Origin: Echinarachnius parma | Taxonomy: Eukaryota > Echinodermata > Echinoidea > Clypeasteroida > Echinarachniidae | Assembly (NCBI GenBank): GCA_037951105.1 | Contig: JBAMJV010003353.1 | Coordinates: 26,001-90,000 of the forward strand | Reading direction: 5' to 3' | Length of the DNA: 64,000 nucleotides | Shown: positions 55,193 to 64,000 of the stretch, one piece after another | How the letters are laid out: each line of letters opens with the position of its first letter | Position numbering within the stretch: position 1 is the stretch's first letter | The notes under the pieces: model-generated | Told to the model about the DNA's origin: nothing | Database searches by the model: none | Seen by the model: only the letters and a program-made list of their open reading frames with translations | Program-made: the position numbers and the translations under genes

Positions 55193-56124
55193 AAAAGGAA
55201 TCCGGGAAAAAGGCAGCAAAGACAAAGAAGGAAAGATCCCTAAGCAAGACATCGGAGGATAAGAGGAAGAAAAAGAAAAGGAAATCATTGACTGAAGATG
55301 CTGCATCGCATTCTAATTTGTCCAGTCCATCACCGAAAAAGAAAGGAAAGAATTTGAAAGGCGGTTTGAAGAAAAAAGACAAGTTGAAATCTGGGGACAA
55401 AAGCAGGAAAGTCAAACTCAAAGACGCCAAGAAGAAGGGTAAAGGAAAGAAATCAAAAAAGCTGTCATCCAGGGTAAAAGACAAAGGAGAACGCGTGGAG
55501 AAGGTAGCCGAGCGAAAAATGAAACGAGAATCTCCACGGAAGAGTGTTTCGTCGGCAGCGTCCCGAAGCAGCGCAGCAGAAGCCTCCGGCACAGATGCAC
55601 AAGTCAACCGGTATAAGGGAGAACCGGTAGACGATTTTTCAGCGTTATCAGCATCCGGGGACGGACTCTCAGGATTTTCAGGATTGTCGGGTTTGTCGGG
55701 AAGCGGTGGGGAGACTGCATCCCCGTTGCCACTGAAACGGGGAAGGGGTCGACCGAAAAAGAGTATGTTTGATGCGGAAGACTTTGATACGGCCAGCTCC
55801 TCTCTCGTTCCCGGAATTGCATCGAGTAGCCCTAGCGGAAGTGATCGGTCACGCGTTCAATTCAAGAAAGAATTGGTTGAAGGCGGTGCATCAAAGGTGG
55901 ATGGACAAGTAGCGAAACTCCGGGATCCTCCAACGCCACAGAGAGTAATGTTTGGTTTGAAACGATCTGCAAAACCGATGGAAGGTCAAGTCGCGAGTGG
56001 CTCAGTGCGTGAGGTGAGGTCGAGGGGTAGTCCAAACGTAAGAGGCCAGAGTTCAGTGGATGATGCTGGAGATAAATCTGGTCGTAAGAGAAAGCAGGTT
56101 TCACCAAGAAAGGTGAAAAGATAG
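55193..56124 (+). CDS. gene A, last exon (lysine-rich tail with AT-hook)
   Basis: The acceptor is tttcatctgcag; 932 bp ending in TAG at 56122-56124. About 310 residues, almost all disordered: a lysine/serine block (KKRKSLTEDAASHSNLSS and similar), a Gly/Ser/Leu stretch (GLSGFSGLSGLSGSGG), a canonical AT-hook LKRGRGRPKKS at about residue 190 of the exon, and a basic end GRKRKQVSPRKVKR. RYKGEP and QFKKEL match the SUMO acceptor pattern (hydrophobic-Lys-x-Glu). Together with the KRGRK motifs upstream this indicates a DNA- or chromatin-binding nuclear protein. No enzyme motif is present. I cannot assign a family; an HDGF/LEDGF-type protein is one weak possibility. The final 67 codons are repeated beyond the stop. 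Confidence 0.88.
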
Positions 56125-56529
56125 ACATCCTCCACGCCACAGAGAGTAATGTTTGGTTTGAAACGATCTGCAAAAGCGATGGAAGGTCAAGCCAAGAGTG
56201 GGCCAGTGCATGAGGTGCGGTCGAGGGGTGCGACAAACGTGAGAGGCCAGAGTTCAGTGGATGATGCTGGAGATAAATCTGGCCGGAAGAGGAAGCAGGT
56301 TTCACCAAGAAAGGTGAAAAGATAGACATCCTCCCCGCCACAGAGTGTAACATTTGGTTTGAAACTTTCCACAAAAACAAATTAAGAAGGTCAGGCCACG
56401 AGTGGTTCGGTGTGCGAGATACAGTCAAGTGGTGGTCCAACGGAGGGAGGTCAGAGTTCAGTGAATGATGCTGGAGATAAATCTGGTCGTAAGAGGAAGC
56501 AGGTTTCGCCAAGAAAGGTGAAAAGATAG
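56125..56529 (+). repeat. two further in-frame copies of the gene A C-terminus
   Basis: Unit 2 (56125-56325, 201 bp) and unit 3 (56326-56529, 204 bp) repeat the last 67 codons of the CDS, each ending in KVKR-TAG in the same frame. Unit 2 is fully open. Unit 3 has an internal TAA and more changes in its first half. They are either 3' UTR or, if the first TAG is bypassed, an extension of the protein. Confidence 0.85.
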
Positions 56530-57230
56530 ACAGGGTCAAAAGGGTTAAAGATTGTCATGCGTGGGGATGTAGAGGGCACTGTTCAAAATGCTACACTGCG
56601 GCTCCAGCCCAGTATGGGTGTGAGTTTTAAAGGGTACCACTAGCCAAAATAATATTCTTATAAATAAGAACATTTCTAGTAGTCCATTCCACCAAAAAGT
56701 TCAGAAAAATATGTTTCCAGAAAAAAGTATTAGAAAACGCATCACCGTACTACATGTGTTCATGGGTCTGCATACAAAGATTACCTTTTGTCTCGGATGA
56801 ACGCATCGTCTGTGAATCTATTGTCTCTAAACGTATGCGTGAGTAGAATTGGCGAACTCCCAGATGTTTGGCGCATATGGAACCATGAGGCCATAATGGT
56901 TCCGTAAGTGGTGGAATCAATTGCATTGTTTATGAATTACACAACCCTTTGCAAAGTGTTGAGCATCTATTTGATATCACTGGTACCAAAACATATACTT
57001 ATGTGTTGTTCCTTACCCATTGGTCCCCTTTAATCTTCAGGAAAAGATGAATTGCAATGACCGTCTCCAATGTGAAATGAATTTATTTGATGTAATTTAT
57101 GAAATGTCTAGACTGTACATATCTAGCACTATGATACCCAACATTCTGAAGTGGGATAAACCCAGGTAGAGTATTTTTGCGACAAGACCTACAAAATGTT
57201 TAACAATTAACTACATATTCGTGTATAATG
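56530..57230. other. 3' flank of gene A, no further gene
   Basis: Probable 3' UTR or downstream DNA. The segment at about 56840-57030 is related in reverse orientation to 47380-47550 (ggcgcatatggaaccatgag, gtaccaaaacatat), a small inverted-type repeat. No ORF. Confidence 0.5.
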
Positions 57231-57526
57231 CAGGGATGTAAGTTTTCCGGATTTTGACGGAAATCCGGATTTTTTATAAAATTCTGTTTTTTGTTGTTTT
57301 TGTTTTTGTTTTTTTGATCGACAAACGTGTCCGTAATTACAAATTACAATCAAAACCTATCCATCATGTTACTAAAAACTGCAAAGTTCAAAGGCAAATT
57401 TGCAAAATTTTCCTGCAGGGGCGCTGCTATGGGGCAAGGGCGCTGCCCCTGCAACCCCGCCAGGGGGCTACCGCCTCCTGGACCCCCAGTTTCTGGATTT
57501 TTTTTTTAGCTCCACTTACATCCCTG
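57231..57526. mobile_element. CAGGGATGTAAGT element, hAT-like
   Basis: Ends CAGGGATGTAAGT and ACTTACATCCCTG bound 296 bp. ATAATG occurs immediately on both sides (57225-57230 and 57527-57532). Inner repeats gacggaaatccgg are near the left end. CAGGG ends suggest hAT, although a 6-bp rather than 8-bp duplication is visible. Confidence 0.75.
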
Positions 57527-57546
57527 ATAATGTTATACATCAGGTA

Positions 57547-57872
57547 CAGGGAAACCCTGGTATAATGAGCTTGGATATAACAAGGCTTTTGTCTTGGCCC
57601 CATTTGTTATTTTAAAATCACACATTTAACAAAAAAATGCGTTATCTAATCTTCATAAAATTTAGACAATGTTTATGATGACTAAAGACATCATTTTTAA
57701 AACAAACGGGTAAAAATTATGCATTACCTTATTCCTGGTATGCTTTTTATGACCTTGCCCCATATATTCATGTTCTATGTGTGCGCCATATGGGATCATT
57801 TATAACGAGGTACTGCTTATAACGAGTAAATATCAGCGGTCCCGTCGACCTAGTTATAACAGCGTGCTCCTG
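57547..57872. mobile_element. pogo/Tc1-like MITE, diverged copy
   Basis: TA-CAGGGAAACCCTGGTATAA at the left and AACAGCGTGCTCCTG-TA at the right, with ataacgag motifs inside. Same family as 59407-59576. Further ataacgagattac fragments follow up to about 57970. Confidence 0.6.
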
Positions 57873-58049
57873 TATCTTGTTATAACAGAATGAAAAGCAA
57901 AAGAATATAAAGAGCTGAGGTTGTTTTATTTTTTTATATCATAGCTCTTCATAACGAGATTACAGTGTATGTGTATGTGCCTGAAAAATGTTACAAATGC
58001 ATCATAATTTCTGTAAAAACTGTAAAAAAAATCTTTTGTAGAACTATGA

Positions 58050-58055
58050 AATAAA
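58050..58055 (+). terminator. candidate poly(A) signal downstream of gene A
   Basis: AATAAA in ctatgaaataaacattt, about 1.9 kb past the stop. No closer canonical signal was noticed between 56530 and here, so it could end the transcript, but the intervening transposons make a nearer non-canonical signal equally possible. Confidence 0.3.
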
Positions 58056-58319
58056 CATTTGTTGTGAATGTTAAAATTAAATGCCTTTAAATTGTATTAT
58101 TGTTGATAAAACATTACCTCTACCAAGAGTTAGTTCATGCATAAAAATTAGCAAATGTGATTTCTACTTCTTACTTGTCTGCAAGTGGCACTTCACAATT
58201 TTAAACCATGGTTTACATAAACCTCCTTTGTGAATTCCAGCCTTTAGGTTTATTTGAATGAACAAAAATATGAGATTTTTCAAAGGATAAGAATCATTGC
58301 AAGAGTTTTATAGTGTGGA

Positions 58320-58435
58320 GATTATGGATGGGGGGGGGGGGGGGGGGGGGCACTATATATTTTTGTATTTATGCCCTTGGTTTTTTATTATTTTTTTCAA
58401 CCAATATTGAGGGAGGGGGGGGGGGGGGTTAAAGC
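58320..58435. repeat. G homopolymer cluster
   Basis: A 21-base G run at 58330-58350 and a second G-rich run near 58411-58428, separated by AT-rich DNA. Confidence 0.9.
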
Positions 58436-58481
58436 CATTTATTAACTCGGGACATAACAACAAATATTTTAAAAATACCTG

Positions 58482-58645
58482 TCCTGTCGCAGAAAGAATT
58501 GCTATCGATTGTACAGTTGCAATTAATTGCAAGTCAGAAAATATGCAAATTTGAACCAATGAGATTTTCGCATTTAGTCACATGATCTGACTTGCAATTA
58601 ATTGCAACTTTACAATCAGTTGCACCTCTTTTTGCAACAGGGCCC
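58482..58645. mobile_element. MITE family B, copy 4
   Basis: Contains gcagaaagaattgctatcga, ttgcaattaattgcaagtca, aatttgaaccaatgagattt and the right end ttgcaacagggccc. Nearly complete. Confidence 0.8.
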
Positions 58646-58697
58646 TTGAAAGGTAGTCGTCAGTTGACTAACTATATATTTGTGTCTTACTTTGCCA

Positions 58698-58832
58698 GGG
58701 CCCCATTTCATGAAACCTTTTCCAATTGTTGTAACTGTCCATTTATTGAGGATTGAGGATTATAGCTGTTGCCATAGTAGTAGTTACAATAACTGGACAC
58801 TTAAAACAATTGGAGGAGTTTTATGAAACGTG
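58698..58832. mobile_element. MITE family D, copy 2
   Basis: Starts gggccccatttcatgaaacc, contains ccaattgttgtaactgtcc and gttacaataactggacac, and ends gttttatgaaacg. Pairs with 17848-17989. Confidence 0.75.
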
Positions 58833-58837
58833 ACTAA

Positions 58838-59030
58838 AGCCTGGCGCAGACCGACCCGATCCGACTGGTTTTCAGTCTGATTAACTCAGTATGCGTTGCC
58901 TGAGGACTCCGGTTTTGCCAATCAAGAACCAGTCGGGTCATTCGAGGCTGATTTAACATGTTGAATCGGCTCCGACTCAGCGAAACTGACTCTAGCCTGA
59001 CTGAAAACCAGTCGGATGTCTGAGGATGAG
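58838..59030. mobile_element. possible palindromic element
   Basis: cgatccgactggttttcagt and gactgaaaaccagtcggatg are inverted copies about 150 bp apart, with further ccgactc/gagtcgg type pairs between. Termini not defined. Confidence 0.5.
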
Positions 59031-59406
59031 GATTAATGGGTGTATTATACTTGTCTTAGGTAGTGTGTATGCGTGTAAGTGATGTGTGAGTGCGTGCATG
59101 AACAAAAGTGATAGCATTTCAACGCAGCAGCATCCAGTTTTAGATTTCTAAAAGAAAACTATATAAAACTCTAGTACAAAAGAATTAAACAGCAACATGT
59201 AGTTGGAAAAGAGATCTTAATTTTGTTTTTAATAGTCATAATATACACTGTATCTGCTACAAAATCTACACTTGTAAGCAACTAGTATTCAGAGTTCATA
59301 CCATCCACCTGATTAACAATAAATCAACATTGTATCCCAGTATTTTAGTTTTCCATTCCATTTCGCTTTCAACAAACTGACTACCGACTACATTTTTCTT
59401 TCAATA
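59031..59406. other. non-coding, no gene seen
   Basis: AT-rich spacer between transposons with no recognisable structure. Confidence 0.5.
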
Positions 59407-59576
59407 CAGTGACACCTCATTATAACGAGTACCTTTGGCCCCATTGCATTTACCTCGTTGCATCAGATATCTCATATCAAGGCCTAAAAATAATAAAATA
59501 CATAAAACCTGGATCTGCAAAATTATCTCGCTATATCAGGTTTCTCGTAACAGCTCGTTATAAAGAGGTTCCACTG
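59407..59576. mobile_element. pogo/Tc1-like MITE, 170 bp
   Basis: CAGTGACACCTCATTATAAC at the left and the complement CAGTGGAACCTCTTTATAAC at the right, bounded by TA dinucleotides (59405-59406 and 59577-59578). A TA duplication and CAGT ends fit Tc1/mariner-pogo elements. Confidence 0.8.
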
Positions 59577-59798
59577 TACAACTCTGTGTTCACCAATAAT
59601 AATTTGACATAATTTTTAGTGAGTACTTTCACGACTTTTGCTCCAAAAATAGCTCCTGCGGGAAAAAAAAAATCTCTGCATATCTCTGCTGACAAGTGCC
59701 TCCATTGAATATTTGATGCATTGAATGATCAGAATGTTTTGTTTACCCATTTCTTCCTTGGTCACAATAACTTGTTAAAATTACTTTGAAATATGCAA

Positions 59799-60016
59799 TC
59801 GGTAAGGATTTGAATGCCAATGCAAATATTGCAGAGTATTGGTTACTATTTTGGGGGCAAATGTCCACAGAGTAATGTCATTATTTTCAGAGCAAAAGTG
59901 GCCTGAACGGTAAGGAATTGAATGCCAATGCAAATGTTGCAGAGTATCGGTCGCTATTTTTGGAGCAAATGTTCACAGAGCAATGTCATTATTTTTAGAG
60001 CGAAAGTCACCTGAAC
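59799..60016. repeat. two-unit tandem duplication
   Basis: cggtaaggatttgaatgcca, atgcaaatattgcagagtat and cacagagtaatgtcattatt occur twice, about 112 bp apart. Confidence 0.85.
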
Positions 60017-60063
60017 ATATTTAATATGTAGCCGTAGAAGTAGAACATATTTAATATGTAGCC

Positions 60064-60104
60064 GTAGAACCGTAGAAGTAATATTATTACTTCTACGGTT
60101 CTAC
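60064..60104. repeat. perfect 41-nt palindrome
   Basis: The 20 bases gtagaaccgtagaagtaata at 60064-60083 are followed by a single t and then their exact reverse complement. Parts of the arm (agccgtagaagtagaacata) are also repeated directly upstream from 60027. Confidence 0.95.
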
Positions 60105-60146
60105 CCCTTTCCAGAGATCCATTCAAACTTATTTTGCCTTGTTTAT

Positions 60147-60400
60147 GGCCTACTCCCAGTATAGCGCATCTCCTTCCATTTACTATCCGACCAAAATGCG
60201 GTGAAACGGTCAGTATCTAGCAAATTTTTAAGCTCCATGACATTTTGTTTCACGCGAAAATGGAGCCGAATTAAAAGTATCCAACTAGTCCATGCTGAAC
60301 TTGGTCCGCATCTTTTAGTTTCCTGCCAGTAATCTGCTATAACTTCCGGATGTCAAACGAACAGGAAACGAAAGGAGATATGGTATAGTGGGACTAGGTC
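60147..60400. mobile_element. MITE, GGCCTACTCCCAGTATA ends
   Basis: Left end ggcctactcccagtatagcg and the complement of the right end gacctagtcccactatacca align with a few mismatches, continuing into tctcctt. 254 bp, no ORF. Confidence 0.75.
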
Positions 60401-61720
60401 ATTAGCAATGTGTATACAATTAGTCACTGTGATGCAAAATACATCTTCATAATACAAGTACATTCAATATTTCAGTAAAATCGTGCTTGCCATTAATTGT
60501 TTAAATCGCTTTAGTTTCAAAAATGCTATTAATGACTGTACTAAACAGTTTCCCATCTAAAATATGATGACAGTTTGAGCGCCCCACCCCCCTAGAAAAA
60601 ACAATAACAAAAACCAGACAACCAAATATAAATAATAAGCTAACTGCCAAATTTCACTTATGGACAATCATATTAAACCTAGATCGTAGGGCTAAGTAAT
60701 CCGCGTAAAGTTATGTTCGTCGGTTACTATGATCATCTTGGTTTTGGCATTTATTACCCAATAAGTTTACGCTAATTGACAACCAAAAGGATCTATTGTT
60801 GCAAACTGAATAACTGTCCTTCATGAATAAGTGATAAGCTATGGAACTAGAGTTTTCAATAAGCCCACAATCTGTACATGTACTCAAACTCGCTAAAAGA
60901 CTTATTTGATTTTCTGAAACGTTAGAGAGGAATGTTAATAGAAAAAGAAAAAAATATATATACATAAACATATATAAACCTTCTTCCATATTGTCAAAAT
61001 GTTAATATATAAGACAGAGTACAAGGCACATAATTCACTTTGCACTAAAATTTGTTTTGTACAAGCTAGTATAGAAATGAAAAATATAAAAGTTTCATAT
61101 AAAATATCAATTCGAAAAAAATGAATAACGCATATTTGCAATGTACAAGAAATTATGAGAAAGGCAATAAAGACTTTTGACATTTACCAAAAACAAAGTA
61201 TGTTTTGACGTTAATCAAAGCATAGTTTTAAATGAAACAAAAGTATATCTAAAACTTTGAAGTATAACCAGGTATAATTTGGCGTAAAATAATAATATGC
61301 AATCAATGAAAATCTATATTTCAAATAAAATCTGCATGACCATAGAAAAAAACTATCAACAAAACTTACATGCCTAAAACTGGGCTTCTAACCAGCTTGT
61401 TTCATAGGCACTATAAAATAATTTCTGCTCAATATTTGGTGCGCCCGCCGAAATCTGCTTTTAAAATATCAGTGTGTTGCCAATTTTAAGGATTTTCCTA
61501 AATTATAGCGATCTACCCAACAATAAAAATCATTAAAAAATAACTAAAGCAGGTAGAGTAACAAAATAGGGCTCGAAAAATAGAGAAATGTATGCTCTAT
61601 CTCCTTGTATACATCACATAACTTTTTATCTTCTTGCTGAAGTGTAGGACTACCAACCCACAAATATGTGGGACTCCGTCCTTGATGGGATAAAGAACAT
61701 TTCCATCTATAGTTCTGAGC
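60401..61720. other. AT-rich, no gene seen
   Basis: Very AT-rich. Frames of 80-92 codons on the - strand (60711-61183) consist of Phe/Ile/Tyr-rich strings typical of AT-rich non-coding DNA. No splice-bordered exon or repeat recognised. Confidence 0.5.
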
Positions 61721-61832
61721 ATGGGCGTCGATCTGTAATTGATACCTATTGTTCAGGGGGGGGGGGGGGGGGGGGGTGATCTATTCATTCATCCCCCCTG
61801 ATGAATAGGTATTACGTAAGGATCGACGCCCA
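61721..61832. mobile_element. 112-bp MITE with poly-G centre
   Basis: atgggcgtcgatc at the left and gatcgacgcccat at the right are exact inverted repeats. The inner pair tacctatt...aataggta and a 21-base G run (61756-61776) lie between. Its right end shares its last two bases with the next element. Confidence 0.8.
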
Positions 61833-62047
61833 TAGAGTACCGAAGTAGTGACGTTACATTATTTTGTTAGTGCATGGTAATGGTTCTAAACACGTTGGCG
61901 TTTGAGTTGGGCTTTTGGTAGTGGGTTGGAGCTGGATGATTGCCTTCATAGCAACCGCTAGATCAGAAATTTCTGGCTTGCCTGACATTGTTTAGAACCA
62001 ATACCAATGGCAATGAATAGCTGTGACGTCACACTTCGGCACTCTAT
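61832..62047. mobile_element. ATAGAGTACC-family element, complete
   Basis: Starts tagagtaccgaagtagtgac and ends tgacgtcacacttcggcact-ctat; 216 bp. The interior ttttggtagtgggttggagc matches 44000-44174. Tips are shared with the fold-back element 39132-39543. Confidence 0.85.
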
Positions 62048-62649
62048 GGTTACGAGCATAATTTGTGTCCAATAATACCCTATAATATGCCCATAACAAA
62101 CATGTGTGTCCTATCGTATATATACGGTAGGTAAGTGTGATGCAAAGCATCTCTACTAAATCTTTGCTAGATACAAATAAAACAAAATCATGTAAAAAAC
62201 ATCTATACAAAGTAATAGGCAAAATACACAGGATCACAGCTTTTTAAGTTATATTGAACAACATTTAAACATCTATTCGACAGCTAGGAAATCTATTTCA
62301 TTGGATCATCCTTTCACACACATTTTATAAAGGAATTACAGCTTTCAAATCAGCATTTGATCTATTTTTACAATTAGTAAATTTATGCAAAAACAAACAA
62401 TTTAGAAATCTATTTTGAAAATTTCATAGCAAAGAATGAAAAATCTGACTTAAAAAGTGATTTCAGAATTTCCCATGCATTCCTAATAAATGTCTATAAT
62501 TGGCACAAGATAATTTAGTACACAGTGTTGGCGATAGGCAAACAAAAGTTGCAGTTATGTGATCAAAATATATTTGTAATTGTACACTTTTGAATTTTTA
62601 CAAATAATCTCCCTTCTAAATCACATGTACTAGATAATATTTCTCTTCA
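62048..62649. other. non-coding, no gene seen
   Basis: AT-rich DNA with a series of loosely repeated motifs (aaatctatt, catttataaaggaatt). Nothing recognisable. Confidence 0.5.
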
Positions 62650-62835
62650 CATGCTAATCTTAGAATTTCTTGTCCCCCCCCCCCCCCCCTCCCCCAAATA
62701 ATTTAATAAAAACAGTAAAAAAAATAATAGGAAAATCCTTTACAAAATAAAGAAATACATAGAGTATGCTCCTAAAATGATTTACATACCCCCCCCCCCC
62801 CCCCTCCCCAATCAATCCGACCACGCTACGCCACT
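62650..62835 (+). mobile_element. AGTGGCGTAGC family, copy with poly-C
   Basis: cccccaaataatttaataaaa, ggaaaatcctttacaaaata and the end gaccacgctacgccact match 8543-8741 in the same orientation. C runs of about 16 bases lie at 62674-62689 and 62789-62804. Confidence 0.65.
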
Positions 62836-63880
62836 GCTATGGAAACCATTGATCGAATATCAGCAATATTCCTAATTCAATAAGCGTAATACTGGTCCAT
62901 GTAAACATATTTATGCGTGCGTTTGTTACATCAGGCCTTCTGGTAAACATCAAAATTGTACTTTTTAACAAATGTTCTGTAGTTTTCAACAAAATTGCTG
63001 CGTATCAGGGCCCATATTCATAAAACCGCACTAAAATAGTTCCATTCTAAGTCGATTTCAGATGATAAGGCTAAGTATGCAACAAGAGATCCTATTACAA
63101 TTAGCTGTCAATTAATAAAGGCTTACCCAGATAATTAAAGTTAGTGACTGAAAAACTGTGTGTTGCTTACAAAGCCCTATCATTCAAAATAGCCTTGAAT
63201 TGATATGAAAGCCATAGAACACTACTGGAAAAAATTATGGATATCCACTCTGTTGGACAAACAAATTGATCAACGTGGTTAAAATAGTACCTATAAAAGA
63301 GGGTTTATGTGGTAAAATATGAACCATAAAATTGTAAAATGCGGACAAATTAGGAAAATTCCATGCACCGCTGATTAGATTGAGCGGCGCACAGCTTTTT
63401 TTGACCTGGGACTCTCCTGGCCGCGAGTCTTGTTCATAGCAGATCGGTTAGCCGTTCTGCCACGCACGGTGTGGTTTGCATGTGCTTTGCATGTAATGTG
63501 CGAACATTTCAAACTACAACCGTCCGCGATATCGATCTGTATCTACAGATCGTTTTCTAAATTGCAAATATATCAATTAATAGGCGGTTTCTTTGCCAAT
63601 TTTGTATAATCCCATATTAGTAAAAAATATATTCTTTCACAAGGTTGGAGATAAGAGAGTACAATTCATTTTTTGTGTGTGGGGCGTTTCCTATTACTTT
63701 CATTTGGCTTTACGCTTGAGGGGTTTTATGAATACAGGACTTGGACTTTATTCACTAGACACTAACGATTTGGTATCCATATCAATTTCTAAGATGTTTG
63801 GTCTTCGTTTGGTTCCAATACCATTTCTCCAGAATAATCTGTACAGAAATTCAGACACACAAGGGACTTAAAATGTATGC
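62836..63880. other. non-coding; degenerate repeat ends
   Basis: A gggcccatattcataaa end at 63009 recurs from 26778, so a further repeat family is present. At 63390-63480 the - strand resembles a tRNA-derived head (A-box-like tggcagaacggctaa) without a good B-box. The 92-codon frame at 63593-63871 has no recognised content. Confidence 0.4.
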
Positions 63881-63904
63881 AAGGGCCAGCCGTGACATCT
63901 TACA

Positions 63905-64000
63905 GTTACTCCTTCTCTCACCAATAACCCTATGACCTTTGACCTGATCACATATAATTTCCATTCTCACCAACAACCTATGACCTTTGACCTGATCACA
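63905..64000. repeat. 48-bp tandem repeat carrying TGACCTTTGACCT
   Basis: Two units with ctcaccaataaccctatgac, tatgacctttgacctgatca; the landmark tgacctttgacct is at 63933-63945 and 63981-63993, 48 bp apart. The array runs off the window. Confidence 0.8.

Noticed and set aside
55862-56539. 225-codon - strand frame opposite the last exon of gene A
   Set aside because: It is the complement of a true coding exon and its tandem copies. The + strand frame has splice borders, domain-like motifs and phase agreement.

Overview
The window reads as nuclear DNA of a marine invertebrate, most likely a deuterostome such as an echinoderm; the phylum is an inference and a mollusc or hemichordate is not excluded. 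It is AT-rich, coding sequence is split into short exons with GT-AG borders, introns are huge, and most of the DNA is small inverted-repeat transposons, SINE-like tails, microsatellites and low-copy tandem repeats. There is no bacterial, phage, CRISPR or rRNA content.

Two genes are supported. Gene A (+ strand, 5' end outside the window) has seven phase-compatible exons at 10150-10290, 11113-11208, 47247-47359, 48545-48674, 53281-53518, 54705-54785 and 55193-56124. They encode the last 576 residues of a protein: a helical domain, an acidic linker and a long lysine-rich tail with AT-hooks, so it is probably nuclear and chromatin-associated. I cannot name it. Gene B (- strand, exons 27558-27327 and 19512-18812) lies wholly inside the 36-kb second visible intron of gene A. 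It encodes a complete secreted collagen-like C1q-domain protein of about 310 residues. The Gly-X-Y register runs unbroken across its single 7.8-kb intron.

Layout: 1-9.4 kb is upstream intron or intergenic DNA with at least ten small transposons. 9.4-11.2 kb holds two partial copies of a gene A exon, then the intact exon and the next one. 11.2-47.2 kb is the giant intron with gene B, a TTAA-type element carrying a transposase-like ORF start (12.2-13.0 kb), a CpG-rich TTAA element upstream of gene B (28.8-29.9 kb), several tandem arrays, a nested transposon pair (37.2-38.8 kb), a fold-back element (39.1-39.5 kb) and a tRNA-headed element (43.0-44.0 kb). 47.2-56.1 kb carries the 3' exons of gene A, one intron of which is a 650-bp polypurine tract. 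56.1-64 kb is 3' flank, starting with two extra in-frame copies of the gene A C-terminus.

Two themes run through the window. First, exons sit in local tandem duplications: one internal exon and the last exon of gene A, and both exons of gene B, each have decayed or truncated copies next to them. Second, transposon families are present in enough copies, with target-site duplications, that parent and deletion-derivative relationships can be read directly.
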